Below are positions 17,332-26,823 of a stretch of 64,000 bases of DNA, in pieces. Both the position numbers and the translations under genes were made by a program. This DNA comes from JAJEFO01 sp009843725. Its GTDB lineage: Bacteria > Pseudomonadota > Alphaproteobacteria > Rhodobacterales > Rhodobacteraceae. Location of the stretch: assembly GCA_965243215.1 (NCBI GenBank), contig CBDEUJ010000004.1, forward strand, positions 1,426,001 to 1,490,000. Reading direction: 5' to 3'. A model generated the notes under the pieces. The model was not told where the DNA came from. It ran no database searches and worked only from the letters and a program-made list of their open reading frames with translations. How positions within the stretch are numbered: position 1 is the stretch's first letter; the number at the start of each line of letters is the position of its first letter.

Positions 17332-18564
17332 ATGTCCAGCGAACTCATAAACAGTTTCAAGACCGGTCCTGACGAGAACGGCCGCTTTGGCACGTTCGGA
17401 GGCCGCTTCGTCAGCGAAACGCTGATGCCGCTCATCCTTGACCTTGAGGCCGAGTACGAAAAGGCCAAGACGGATCAGGCCTTCTGGGACGAGATGAACC
17501 ACCTCTGGACCCACTATGTCGGCCGACCGTCGCCGCTCTATTTCGCGGAGCGCCTGACCGGGCGTCTCGGCGGCGCGAAGATCTACATGAAACGCGACGA
17601 GCTCAACCACACAGGCGCCCACAAGATCAACAACGTGCTCGGCCAGATCATCCTCGCGCGCCGCATGGGCAAGACCCGCATCATCGCGGAGACCGGCGCC
17701 GGGCAGCACGGGGTCGCAACGGCCACGGTCTGCGCAAAGTTCGGCCTGCAGTGCGTGGTCTACATGGGTGCGCACGATGTCGAAAGGCAGAAGCCGAACG
17801 TCTTCCGCATGAAGCTTCTCGGCGCCGAAGTGGTGCCGGTGACATCGGGCCGGGGCACCCTGAAGGATGCGATGAATGACGCGCTTCGCGACTGGGTGAC
17901 CTATGTCCGTGACACGTTCTATTGCATCGGCACCGTTGCTGGGCCTCATCCCTATCCGGCAATGGTCCGCGACTTTCAGTCCATCATCGGCAAGGAGGCC
18001 CGCGCCCAGATGATGGAAGCCGAAGGTCGCCTGCCCGACACGGTCATTGCGGCGATCGGGGGCGGATCGAATGCCATGGGCCTCTTCCACCCGTTCCTGG
18101 ACGACAGAAGCGTGCGCATCATCGGCGTCGAGGCGGGCGGCAAGGGCGTGGATGATCGGATGGAGCACTGCGCATCGCTCACCGGCGGACGCCCCGGCGT
18201 CCTGCACGGCAACCGGACGTATCTGCTGCAGGATGACGACGGGCAGATTCTTGAGGGCTTCAGCATTTCCGCAGGGCTCGACTATCCCGGCATCGGACCC
18301 GAGCATTCCTGGCTCCACGAAACCGGGCGCGCCGAATACGTTTCGGTCACCGATCAGGAAGCGCTCGAGGCGTTCCAGCTATCCTGCGAGACAGAAGGCA
18401 TCATCCCGGCGCTTGAGCCCAGTCACGCGCTGGCCCATGTGGCGAAAATCGCGCCCGGCCTGCCGACGAATCACGTCATCTGCATGAACATGTGCGGTCG
18501 AGGCGACAAGGACATCTTCACGGTTGCCAAGGCTCTTGACTGGACCATGACCGAATCCGACTGA
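17332..18564 (+). CDS. trpB: Tryptophan synthase beta chain
   Basis: A 410-residue TrpB, the PLP enzyme that joins indole and serine to make tryptophan. The PLP lysine is Lys98 in HTGAHKINN, the catalytic glutamate is Glu120 in AETGAGQHG, and GGGSNAMG binds the PLP phosphate. Length is normal. The ATG at 17332 has GGAAGG five bases upstream and gives the usual N-terminus; upstream in-frame codons look non-coding. Unusually, neither trpF before nor trpA after is present in the window, so trpB stands alone between the azoR region and an ATPase gene. It is a single complete gene with no sign of damage. Confidence 0.96.
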   Translation: MSSELINSFKTGPDENGRFGTFGGRFVSETLMPLILDLEAEYEKAKTDQAFWDEMNHLWTHYVGRPSPLYFAERLTGRLGGAKIYMKRDELNHTGAHKINNVLGQIILARRMGKTRIIAETGAGQHGVATATVCAKFGLQCVVYMGAHDVERQKPNVFRMKLLGAEVVPVTSGRGTLKDAMNDALRDWVTYVRDTFYCIGTVAGPHPYPAMVRDFQSIIGKEARAQMMEAEGRLPDTVIAAIGGGSNAMGLFHPFLDDRSVRIIGVEAGGKGVDDRMEHCASLTGGRPGVLHGNRTYLLQDDDGQILEGFSISAGLDYPGIGPEHSWLHETGRAEYVSVTDQEALEAFQLSCETEGIIPALEPSHALAHVAKIAPGLPTNHVICMNMCGRGDKDIFTVAKALDWTMTESD

Positions 18565-18786
18565 ACTCGAGGGCTGCGACGCAACGTCGACGATTGCGGC
18601 GGTCCAGGACACTTTCGGCAACCGCGCCGAACCCGGAAGCGCCCGAAAGATCACTGTCCGGCCAGATCCGCAGTCGACAGGTTGCAAACATCATGTGCCG
18701 CGGCAACGATTTCATCTTTGACTGGCCAGGGCAGCGGGAAGGCTCATTCGGACGCCCAAGCCCTGCAGCAGACACGTATTTCATCA

Positions 18787-18823
18787 ATTAAGTCAGAGTG
18801 TTGGATTCTTATGTTGACTTAAT
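18787..18823. repeat. 9-bp inverted repeat around the ATPase gene promoter
   Basis: ATTAAGTCA (18787-18795) and TGACTTAAT (18815-18823) are perfect inverted copies 19 bases apart. The right arm overlaps the -35 box of the promoter for the ATPase gene, so a dimeric regulator could bind here. Confidence 0.5.
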
Positions 18824-18840
18824 GAAAGTAAGCTTATACT
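18814..18840 (+). promoter_or_regulatory. Sigma70-type promoter of the ATPase gene, near-leaderless
   Basis: TTGACT and TATACT are 15 bases apart in an AT-rich island unlike the surrounding DNA. The first ATG of the ATPase gene begins two bases after the -10 box, so transcription should start at or inside the first codons. There is no Shine-Dalgarno, which fits a leaderless message beginning near the second ATG (codon 3). Confidence 0.55.
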
Positions 18841-18842
18841 AA

Positions 18843-20288
18843 ATGAACATGCTTGAGATTGCCAAGGAAGATGTCCTGAAGAGCCTGTGTCGTGACAACC
18901 CCTGGTGGGGCGAAGCCCATCAATCCGGAGGTGGCGCTTACACGCTGAAGAGAGCCTACTTCAAACCATTCACTGAACTGGCCCTCGATTGGAGCATACG
19001 CCGCTCGACCGTACTCATGGGGCCACGCCGTGTCGGCAAGACGGTCATGCTTCACCAGTTCATTGCGCAAGCGTTGCGCGAGAATCTTCCTGGCTCCAGC
19101 ATCATGTTCGCTTCGATCGACACGCCGCTTTACAGCGGCATGCCGCTGGACCGGCTGTTGACGCTCTTCGAGGAGCAGACGCGGCACGATCCAGCAGGCC
19201 GTCGCATCGTCATTTTCGATGAAATCCAGCACTTGAAGGATTGGGAGATCCATTTGAAGGTACTGACCGACCGGCACCCGAATACCCGTTTCATCGTTTC
19301 GGGATCGGCAGCGGCCGCGCTGAGACTCAAGAGCCATGAATCCGGTGCGGGCAGGTTCACGGACTTCTTCCTGCCGCCGCTTACCTTTGCCGAGTTTCTG
19401 GCCTTCAGAAATCTCGAAGACGCGTTGATCGTGACCACCCGTCATGCACCAGCGGTTCGCTATGTCGTGCATGACATCCAGCGCCTCAACGAAGAGTTCA
19501 TCAACTACCTGAACTTTGGCGGCTATCCCGAGGCTGTTCTGAACGAGACCGTTCAGACCGATGTGCAACGCTTCCTCGGGCGCGACATCATTGACAAGGT
19601 TCTCTTGAGGGACTTGCCGAGCCTCTATGGCATTCGGGACATCCAGGAGCTCAACCGCCTGTTCACCTCAATTGCCTATAACTCAGGCCAGGAGATCAGC
19701 CTCGACGGGCTGGCACAGAATTCCGGTGCCGCCAAGACCACCATCAACAGGTATCTGGAATATCTCGAAGCCGCCTTTCTGATCGTACGAGTGTATCGGG
19801 TGGACGACACAGGCAAGTCCTTCCAGCGCATGCGCAACTTCAAGGTCTACCTGACCAACCCGTCGATGCGCTCGGCACTGTTTGCTCCGGTCCATGACGG
19901 CGACGAGCCCATGGGGGCCATGGCGGAGACTGCGATCTTCAGCCAGTGGCTGCATTCGGACTTGATGCGCTACATCCGCTATGCACGGTGGAGGCAAGGC
20001 AGAGCGGACCTGGAGGTGGACTTGGTCAGAATTGACGCGGCAAGATTCAAGCCATTGTGGGCCTACGAGATCAAGTGGTCCGACCGCTTCGCCGGAGACA
20101 GGTCGGTCGAGTTCAGAGGCTTGGTTGAACTCGCAAAGAAGCACGCCGACATCCCGCTGCCCGTTGGAGCGACAACGAAGACCCTGACACGCGTGACTGA
20201 AGTCGACGGTGTCGAAATCAAGCACTTTCCGTGTGCGTTGCACTGCTATCAGGTCGGAAAAAACGTGGCGGAAGGACGTGCTCCCTGA
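18843..20288 (+). CDS. AAA_14/DUF4143 ATPase
   Basis: A 481-residue AAA+ protein of the AAA_14-DUF4143 architecture. Walker A is GPRRVGKT (60-67) and Walker B IVIFDEIQH (122-130), followed by sensor-1-like FIVSGS. The C-terminal DUF4143 part has EVDLVRID ... YEIKWSD, an E/D...E-x-K arrangement recalling the restriction-endonuclease fold. The biological role of these widespread proteins is not settled; they are often acquired genes. The upstream AT-rich promoter and inverted repeat set it apart from its neighbours. The start could be the first or third codon. Confidence 0.88.
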   Translation: MNMLEIAKEDVLKSLCRDNPWWGEAHQSGGGAYTLKRAYFKPFTELALDWSIRRSTVLMGPRRVGKTVMLHQFIAQALRENLPGSSIMFASIDTPLYSGMPLDRLLTLFEEQTRHDPAGRRIVIFDEIQHLKDWEIHLKVLTDRHPNTRFIVSGSAAAALRLKSHESGAGRFTDFFLPPLTFAEFLAFRNLEDALIVTTRHAPAVRYVVHDIQRLNEEFINYLNFGGYPEAVLNETVQTDVQRFLGRDIIDKVLLRDLPSLYGIRDIQELNRLFTSIAYNSGQEISLDGLAQNSGAAKTTINRYLEYLEAAFLIVRVYRVDDTGKSFQRMRNFKVYLTNPSMRSALFAPVHDGDEPMGAMAETAIFSQWLHSDLMRYIRYARWRQGRADLEVDLVRIDAARFKPLWAYEIKWSDRFAGDRSVEFRGLVELAKKHADIPLPVGATTKTLTRVTEVDGVEIKHFPCALHCYQVGKNVAEGRAP

Positions 20289-20521
20289 CCGGCCGCCGTC
20301 GAGCCGTTGCGAGGCCTTCCAACTGATGAGGGTCGCGACCGAACAAGGACGAAGGCGGGACGCCCAGGATACGCGCGCCGCTCCTGCAGGGAAGCGCTCG
20401 ACGGCATGGTCAACTTCATTGCGGGGGATTCCGGACTTTCATCTTTCGGCAAGGCGTTGCAGATTCATCGCAATTCGATAGAATACAGGGCTTGCAAGCC
20501 AGTTCACGCGAGGATTGAGAC

Positions 20522-21751
20522 ATGTGGACAAGGGCTCTCGACATCGCACTTGGGAAGGTCGTCCAGATCGGCCTGCTGACGGTCAAATTGCCAAGTGGGA
20601 GGGTGCTCACGTTCGGAGACGGCAAGGGACCGCAGGCACACGTGTCCCTTACGGACAACGCAACTGTCCGGCATATGGTGATCAACCCGGAACTTGCCGT
20701 CGGCGAAAGCTACATGAACGGAACGCTCGTCATCGAGGATGACGACCTCCACGGCTTTCTCGAACTGGTCCTCCGCAACCTTGACGGCCGGCAACGGGCC
20801 TGGTGGCAGCGCGCGCAACAGAAGCTTCGCACGACCGTCAGGCGGTTCATGCAGCACAACGCGGGCCGCATTTCCGTCAGGAACGTCGCGCATCACTACG
20901 ACCTGTCGGGCGAGCTTTACGAGCTCTTCCTGGATGCGGACCGGCAGTACTCCTGTGCCTATTTCCGGTCGCCTGACGACACGCTTGAAGTCGCGCAGGA
21001 GCAAAAGAAGGCCCACATTGCCCAGAAACTGAGAATCGAACCGGGGATGCGCGTGCTCGACATCGGCTGCGGCTGGGGCGGAATGGGCCTCACGCTGGCA
21101 CGGAACCATGGCGCCCAGGTTCTCGGCATCACGCTTTCCAAGGAACAGCTCGCGGTTGCGCAGGAGCGTGCGCGGGCCGAAGGCCTCGAGCAGCAGGTCG
21201 AGTTCCGAATGGCCGACTACCGCGAGCTTTCGGGACAGTTCGACCGGATCGTGTCGGTCGGCATGTTCGAGCATGTGGGGCTGCCGTATTTCGACGCATA
21301 TTTCCGTTCCGTGCACGATCTCCTGTCTCCCGACGGGGTCGCGCTCATCCATTCGATCGGGATCTCCGAGGCACCCTGCGCAACCAATCCGTGGGTCGCC
21401 AAGTACATCTTTCCCGGCGGCTACGTGCCAAGCCTCTCGGAAATCGCCGCCTCGGTCGAGCGCCAGAACCTGTGGATTGCGGACATCGAGTCCCTCAGGC
21501 TTCACTATGCCTACACGCTCCGGCACTGGTTCGACCGGTTCGTCGCGAACGCCGACAAGGTGATCGAGCTTTACGACGAAAGATTCGTGAGGATGTGGAA
21601 ATTCTACCTCGTCGCCTGCGAGCAGACGTTCCGGCTTCGGCGTCAGGGCGTGTTCCAATTCCAGATATCCCGCGAGGTCGATGCGGTTCCAATAACGCGG
21701 GACTACCTGTATTCCGGCACTGCGGACGCGGAACTGCGGGCCGCCGAGTAG
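20522..21751 (+). CDS. cfa: Cyclopropane-fatty-acyl-phospholipid synthase
   Basis: A 409-residue SAM-dependent enzyme that adds a methylene bridge to unsaturated acyl chains of membrane phospholipids. The N-terminal lipid-binding part is followed by SAM motif VLDIGCGWGG (178-187), and family motifs NVAHHYDLSGELYELFLD, SVGMFEHVG and KYIFPGGYVPSL. GAGGA lies seven bases before the ATG. It converges on the four-gene MoxR operon, 47 bases downstream. CFA-like paralogues exist, so the exact lipid substrate is assumed. Confidence 0.92.
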   Translation: MWTRALDIALGKVVQIGLLTVKLPSGRVLTFGDGKGPQAHVSLTDNATVRHMVINPELAVGESYMNGTLVIEDDDLHGFLELVLRNLDGRQRAWWQRAQQKLRTTVRRFMQHNAGRISVRNVAHHYDLSGELYELFLDADRQYSCAYFRSPDDTLEVAQEQKKAHIAQKLRIEPGMRVLDIGCGWGGMGLTLARNHGAQVLGITLSKEQLAVAQERARAEGLEQQVEFRMADYRELSGQFDRIVSVGMFEHVGLPYFDAYFRSVHDLLSPDGVALIHSIGISEAPCATNPWVAKYIFPGGYVPSLSEIAASVERQNLWIADIESLRLHYAYTLRHWFDRFVANADKVIELYDERFVRMWKFYLVACEQTFRLRRQGVFQFQISREVDAVPITRDYLYSGTADAELRAAE

Positions 21752-21798
21752 ACGGGACCCGTCAATGCAATGCTCGCAAGCCCGGACGGGAACCGCCG

Positions 21799-23877
21799 CT
21801 ATCGCCGTCCTTCCCAGAACCAGGCGCCGATCATCAGAAGCGAGGCGAGAAGCAGCATGGTCCATGCCGGCAGAAACGGCGACACGCGGATGTCCGTCGT
21901 CAGATAGGCTTCACGGGGCGTGATCCCGATCCATCCGCGTCCCGACGCGACCTGGCCCTGCCGGATCCGGCGAATGTCCGGCACGCCCTCGGCAACCTTG
22001 TGCACGCCGCCGCGCGTGCCTGCCACCGGACCTGCCAAGAGCCCATCGCTCGCAATCGTGGCCTCGAACTCCTTCAGCGCCGCCGGTCCAAGTGCCGCGA
22101 CACTTTGCTGGTCACCCTCGCTCAGCCTGTAGAGCCCTGTTTCCGGCGCCTGCCAGGTCAGCGAGTAGCGTCCAGGCGCGGTTTCTTCCAGCGGCAGCAG
22201 GGTGACTTCACCATCCGGCCCGATGACCTCGACATCCCCCACCTCGTCACTGATCGTCCGGCGCGTTATCGTCATGGTCAGACCCTCCGAGATCGCGGTC
22301 AGCGCTTCCTCTTCCAGGTCGGGCTCCTTCATCATCCAGTGCGCCAGCCGCCTGAGCAGCTCCAGCTGCGGACCGCCTCCTTCGAAGCCACGCGACCAGA
22401 GCCAGGCGTGGTCAGACGCGAGGAGAGCAACGCGCCCCTCACCGACCCGGTTGATTACCAGCAGGGGCGCGCCGTCCAAGCCGTCCATGAGCGCATGGCC
22501 GTCGCCCTTGGCAGCCACATCGATCTGCCGAAGCCACCGCCCCCAGGGCCGTTCGATGCGCGGCGCCGCTTCCTTGACCGGTTCCAGGCCCTCGGTCACC
22601 GGGTGGCGCTGGCCGATGCGGGTCACCTTCGGCAAGTAGGCCAATTCGTGCACCAGTCCGCTGGGCGCGGCCGGGAGAATCTCGGCAAGCGGCGAATGGT
22701 AGATTGATTCGGCCGTCGCAAAATCCGGACCCGCGGCGACCAGAAGCGCACCTCCGCCCTCGACATGCCGCCTGATGCTGTCGAGATAGACTGCCGGCAT
22801 GATGCCGCGCAGCTTGTAGCGGTCGAAGATTATCAGGTCGAACTCGCCGACCTTGTCCAGGAAGAGCTCACGCGTCGGGAAGGCGATCAGGCTGAGTTCG
22901 TTAACCGGAACCCCGTCCTGCTTTTCGGGCGGGCGCAGGATGGTGAAATGCACAAGATCCACCGACGCATCGGATTTCAGGAGGTTGCGCCAGGTTCGCT
23001 CGCCTGCATGCGGCTGGCCGGAGACCAGCAGTACCCGCAAGCGATCCCGCACGCCGTTGATCTGCACGACCGCCGCATTGTTGCGACTGGTCAATTCGTT
23101 CGGATGTTCTGGCAACGTGAACTGAATGACGTTCATGCCGCCGTGCCGGAGCGTCACCGAAAGCCCGACATCCAGACCGACCGGCACCCGGACCCGGTCC
23201 GGCGCACCGCCATCCACGGAAATGTCTATGTCGGCGGCCGCGGGAAGGCCGGCCGGAACCGCTCCCTGGTCCTCGACCTTCAGCGTCAAGGTGACCGGCT
23301 CGTCAATGATCGCAAATGCCGGAGCATTCCGAATCAGAAGACGGCGGTCCCAGTCGTCGTCTTTCCCGGTCAGCAGCAGGTGCATCGGCGCCGGAAGTTC
23401 CGGAAGATGACCAATGTCATGCAGCTGCCCGTCGCTCACGAGAATCACGCCTGCAAGGCGCGCGCGCGGCTCGCTTGCAATCGCGTCGGCAAGCGCCTTC
23501 ATCAGAAGCGTGCCGCGATTGCCGTCGCTGTCTTCCACATGAACCATGCGGAGCCCGACATTGCCGAGGGCGGCGACTTCCTCCTCGACCCTCGCGATCG
23601 CCTCCGCGGTCTGGGCAGGGCGAGTGTCGATGCCTTGACTCGCGCTTTCGTCAACCACCAGCAGGACCAGGTCCGAGAGCGCTTCCCGCTCCTCGATCTG
23701 GGTCGACGGGTTTGCGACCGCCATCAGGAGCAGCGAAAGGGCAATCCCGCGGACCCACCAGCCGGAAAGGCCGCCCCGGACGGCAATCACGATCAGGACC
23801 AGCGAGACTGCCGCCAAGGACCACAGCATCGCCCACGGAAGCAATGGCTCGAAGAAGATGCTGCGGACGACTTGCAT
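21799..23877 (-). CDS. Membrane-anchored VWA/glutamine-amidotransferase-like protein
   Basis: A 692-residue inner-membrane protein, last gene of the MoxR cluster. Two hydrophobic segments lie near the N-terminus (about 10-60) and one at the C-terminus (LLLASLLMIGAWFW). Between them is a VWA-like region (LVLLVVDESASQGIDT, GVILVSDGQLHD) and a class-I glutamine-amidotransferase-like fold (RVLLVSGQPHAGERTW ... GGGALLVAAGP). Homologues always travel with MoxR, DUF58 and DUF4159 genes; the complex is thought to help assemble or mature envelope proteins. The MIDAS motif is incomplete (DESAS), so metal binding is doubtful. Confidence 0.8.
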   Translation of the reverse strand: MQVVRSIFFEPLLPWAMLWSLAAVSLVLIVIAVRGGLSGWWVRGIALSLLLMAVANPSTQIEEREALSDLVLLVVDESASQGIDTRPAQTAEAIARVEEEVAALGNVGLRMVHVEDSDGNRGTLLMKALADAIASEPRARLAGVILVSDGQLHDIGHLPELPAPMHLLLTGKDDDWDRRLLIRNAPAFAIIDEPVTLTLKVEDQGAVPAGLPAAADIDISVDGGAPDRVRVPVGLDVGLSVTLRHGGMNVIQFTLPEHPNELTSRNNAAVVQINGVRDRLRVLLVSGQPHAGERTWRNLLKSDASVDLVHFTILRPPEKQDGVPVNELSLIAFPTRELFLDKVGEFDLIIFDRYKLRGIMPAVYLDSIRRHVEGGGALLVAAGPDFATAESIYHSPLAEILPAAPSGLVHELAYLPKVTRIGQRHPVTEGLEPVKEAAPRIERPWGRWLRQIDVAAKGDGHALMDGLDGAPLLVINRVGEGRVALLASDHAWLWSRGFEGGGPQLELLRRLAHWMMKEPDLEEEALTAISEGLTMTITRRTISDEVGDVEVIGPDGEVTLLPLEETAPGRYSLTWQAPETGLYRLSEGDQQSVAALGPAALKEFEATIASDGLLAGPVAGTRGGVHKVAEGVPDIRRIRQGQVASGRGWIGITPREAYLTTDIRVSPFLPAWTMLLLASLLMIGAWFWEGRR

Positions 23878-23981
23878 GGCTCAGCCGAATCCCTGAAGTT
23901 GGCCGAACTGCCTTCGGGCCGGCGTTGGCAATGCGAGCGGCGCATGGAATGCCACTGTCGTGATGGCCTTGCAGGAGCGCG

Positions 23982-26747
23982 TCATTGCCCCAGCCTGTCC
24001 AGCAGGGCCGGAACATGGACCTGGTCCGACTTGTAGTTCCCGGTCAGGACGTACATGATCAGGTTGACTCCGAAGCGATATGCGATCTCGCGCTGGCGCT
24101 CGCCCGAAAAGCCGCGACCCACCGGAAACATGGGCCGTCCATGCGCGTCCATGGCCCACGCTGCCGCCCAGTCGTTTCCGCCGATCACCACGGGCGTCAC
24201 GTTGTCGTTGAGATTCCTGAACGGCATGCCCTCGGCCTGCGGCGCGTCGGCAGGCGCCGCCTCCACCCAGACGTCCCGGCTGGCATGACGGCCCGGAAAG
24301 TCCTGCAGGAGGTAGAAGGACCGGGTCAGCACGTGATCATGAGGAATTGGCTCAAGCGGCGGAACATCAAGTGACATCGCCAGCTGCCTGAGCTTGGTCG
24401 CGTTCGAGCCTCCCGACCCGAAACCGGATGTCCCGGCATCCCTTGTGTCGAAATGGATCAGCCCGCCCGCCCTGAGATACCGATTGAGCTTCTCATACGC
24501 CTCGGCCGACGGGCGTGGCTGCGCATCGGTCACTGGCCAATACAGGAACGGGAGGACCGAGAGTTCGTCCGTCTCGAGATTCACGCCGACCGGCTCGCCG
24601 GGCTCGACCGAAGTTCTCTGGAACAGAATGTTCGAGAGGCCCCTCATCCCCGCGGCAGCTGCCCGATCCACCTCCGCTTCGCCGGTGATGACATATGCGA
24701 GCGTCACTTCCGACGCCGTCGCGACAAGCCGCTCGAAGTCCTGTTCCTGTGCGGGAGCGGGTGACGCAGGCCACAGGAAAGCCGCAACAGCCCCTCCGGC
24801 CACGGCGCCAACCCGCGGCATGCGGCCGGACTGCCAGAGCGTCGCCAGCACGTCGACCAGGAACACCAGGATCGTCAGGAAGAGCAGCGGGCCCTTCAGG
24901 GGCAGCGCCTGGGAATCCGCATATTCCTCAACCGGCACGTCGGCCGGCCAGACTGCAGCGGCCAGCTGGCCGGATTCGCCAAACGCGTTGAGTGCAATCC
25001 TGCCACTTTCGCCAGCATAGATTCCGGGCGGCAAGTCGGGGCCAGGACTTTCAGTCACCAGCCTGGCCCCGTCGACGCCAGCAATCGCCCCCGCAGCGTC
25101 CACGTTGCCGAACCCGTCGAGTCGTCGATCCAGCATCCACACGGTGCCTTCCAGATCCTCCGCAGCCGGCAGAGTCCGCCGCGTGGAAACCGCCAGCCGT
25201 TCAAGCATCTGCACGAAAAGGCCGGATATCGGCAGGTTCGACCAATCCGCATTTGCAGTCACGTGGAACAGCACGACCTGTCCATTGCCCAGACGCTTGC
25301 GTGTGACGAGTGGCGTGCCATCCGCCAACGTGGCGATCGTTCGCTCGGCCATGCTTGGATCCGGCTGTGCCACGACTTGGCTCGACACCGTGACGTCATC
25401 GGGAACGGCTAGCCCGAAAAACGGGCTCGTCGCCGAAAAGGTCCTGAGTCGCTTGGGCTCGCCCCAGCTCATCGCTCCGCCGACCCGGCGTCCTCCCGCA
25501 CGCAGGCGCACCGGCAGCAGGACGTCCTCTGCCTCGCGGCCGACGTCCGATGCGGCCAGGCGCGGCCCGGCAAACCGCAGCAGCAGTCCGCCACTGCGCA
25601 CCCACTCCTCGACCGCGCTGCGCTCGCTGCCTGCAAGCGAGGCCACGTCAGCCAGGACAATCACGTCCGGGTTGGCAAGAACAATGTCCTGAATGGCGCC
25701 GCGAATCAGGTCGGCACTCGGACGCAGCGCCTGTTCAAGGTAATGCGTCGGCGACAGAAGCCGCGAGCCTTCCCGTTCCTCGCGCGCGGCAACGATCGCA
25801 ATCTCGTGACGGCTGAGGCTGTCATCCGTCAGGCTAACGGCGCCGGCAGAACGGGCTCCTTCGATCTCGAACCGCGTCAACCGGTTCGTGAGTTCGGGCG
25901 GCAGCGACAGAACGGCTTCGGCTTCGTGCTCCCCCTCGGGGAATTCGACGTCAACGCGTGCCAGCCGCCGCTCGATGCCAGCCGGGTCACGCCCATGCGC
26001 AACAACCGCAATCGCGCTTGCTCCGGTGCTCCGGCTTCTTGCAACCGGCACCTGTATTGTCCCGTCATCGATTCTTGCAGGCTTGAGCGCCAGCACCGGA
26101 CGCCGGGACTCAAAGACGGACACTCGGCCGTGGGCCTGGAGTTCAGCCAGCGCCGCGCTTCGCCAATCCTGCGCAACCCCGTCCGAAAGCCAGAAAGTGT
26201 CGAAGCTGCCGTCGAGCCCGGAAAGCCAGGACAGCACCGCAGGGCCGTCCGGCATCCATGGCTCGGGCGCAATTCCCGCAAGTTCCGGCAGCCAGTTCCT
26301 TGCCGAACGGAACGGCAAGACCGGGTGCGACGGCAGGTCTGCCAGCGAGATAATGGCGGTTTCACGACCGGCCACTGCCGCATCGCCGAGCAGACTCTCT
26401 ACATGTTCGTTCCGCATCGGCCAATTCGGTGCATCCGCCCAACTGCCGTCGAACAGCAACAGCAGCGGTCCGTCGCGAGCTGTGTCCGTTCGAGGAGTCA
26501 GGACGGGATCCGCAAACCCTATGATGGCGGCCGCAACCGCCAACATCCGAAGCAGCAGGAGCCACCAGGGCGTCCGGTCGGTCTGCATCTGGTCGTCCGC
26601 GAGGCCAAGCAAAAGAGCCACGCCGGGGAAAAGCCGCCGAACCGGTGCCGGTGGCACGGTCCGAAGCAGAATCCAGAGAATGGGCAGCAATGGCAGGCCC
26701 AGAAGCAGCCACGGGCTAGCGAACGCCACGGGGCCAAGCGTCCACAT
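23982..26747 (-). CDS. DUF4159-domain membrane protein (BatA-like N-terminus)
   Basis: A 921-residue inner-membrane protein. The N-terminal double-membrane-span domain (SPWLLLGLPLLPILWILL, then WWLLLLRMLAVAAAIIGFA) is that of BatA-like proteins. A glutamine-amidotransferase-like middle follows (DVIVLADVASLAGSERSAVEEW). A further membrane span lies before the DUF4159 domain, which begins around EVTLAYVITGEAEVDRA and includes ELSVLPFLYWPV and GGLIHFDTRDAG. The ATG at 26747 has GGAG nine bases upstream and gives the standard start MWTLGPVAFASP; a TTG 15 bases earlier is less likely. It works with the MoxR ATPase encoded upstream. Confidence 0.88.
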   Translation of the reverse strand: MWTLGPVAFASPWLLLGLPLLPILWILLRTVPPAPVRRLFPGVALLLGLADDQMQTDRTPWWLLLLRMLAVAAAIIGFADPVLTPRTDTARDGPLLLLFDGSWADAPNWPMRNEHVESLLGDAAVAGRETAIISLADLPSHPVLPFRSARNWLPELAGIAPEPWMPDGPAVLSWLSGLDGSFDTFWLSDGVAQDWRSAALAELQAHGRVSVFESRRPVLALKPARIDDGTIQVPVARSRSTGASAIAVVAHGRDPAGIERRLARVDVEFPEGEHEAEAVLSLPPELTNRLTRFEIEGARSAGAVSLTDDSLSRHEIAIVAAREEREGSRLLSPTHYLEQALRPSADLIRGAIQDIVLANPDVIVLADVASLAGSERSAVEEWVRSGGLLLRFAGPRLAASDVGREAEDVLLPVRLRAGGRRVGGAMSWGEPKRLRTFSATSPFFGLAVPDDVTVSSQVVAQPDPSMAERTIATLADGTPLVTRKRLGNGQVVLFHVTANADWSNLPISGLFVQMLERLAVSTRRTLPAAEDLEGTVWMLDRRLDGFGNVDAAGAIAGVDGARLVTESPGPDLPPGIYAGESGRIALNAFGESGQLAAAVWPADVPVEEYADSQALPLKGPLLFLTILVFLVDVLATLWQSGRMPRVGAVAGGAVAAFLWPASPAPAQEQDFERLVATASEVTLAYVITGEAEVDRAAAAGMRGLSNILFQRTSVEPGEPVGVNLETDELSVLPFLYWPVTDAQPRPSAEAYEKLNRYLRAGGLIHFDTRDAGTSGFGSGGSNATKLRQLAMSLDVPPLEPIPHDHVLTRSFYLLQDFPGRHASRDVWVEAAPADAPQAEGMPFRNLNDNVTPVVIGGNDWAAAWAMDAHGRPMFPVGRGFSGERQREIAYRFGVNLIMYVLTGNYKSDQVHVPALLDRLGQ

Positions 26748-26823
26748 CAACCCGGACTCCAAGGCACGGCCTGGACGTCAGGCCGGACTGCACTCGAAAT
26801 TTCCTGCCGCCTGGACATCGCCG

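Noticed and set aside
21751..21763. Palindrome GACGGGACCCGTC after the cyclopropane synthase stop as a terminator
   Set aside because: The stem is at most 5 bp with a 3-base loop and there is no T-run, so it is unlikely to terminate by itself.
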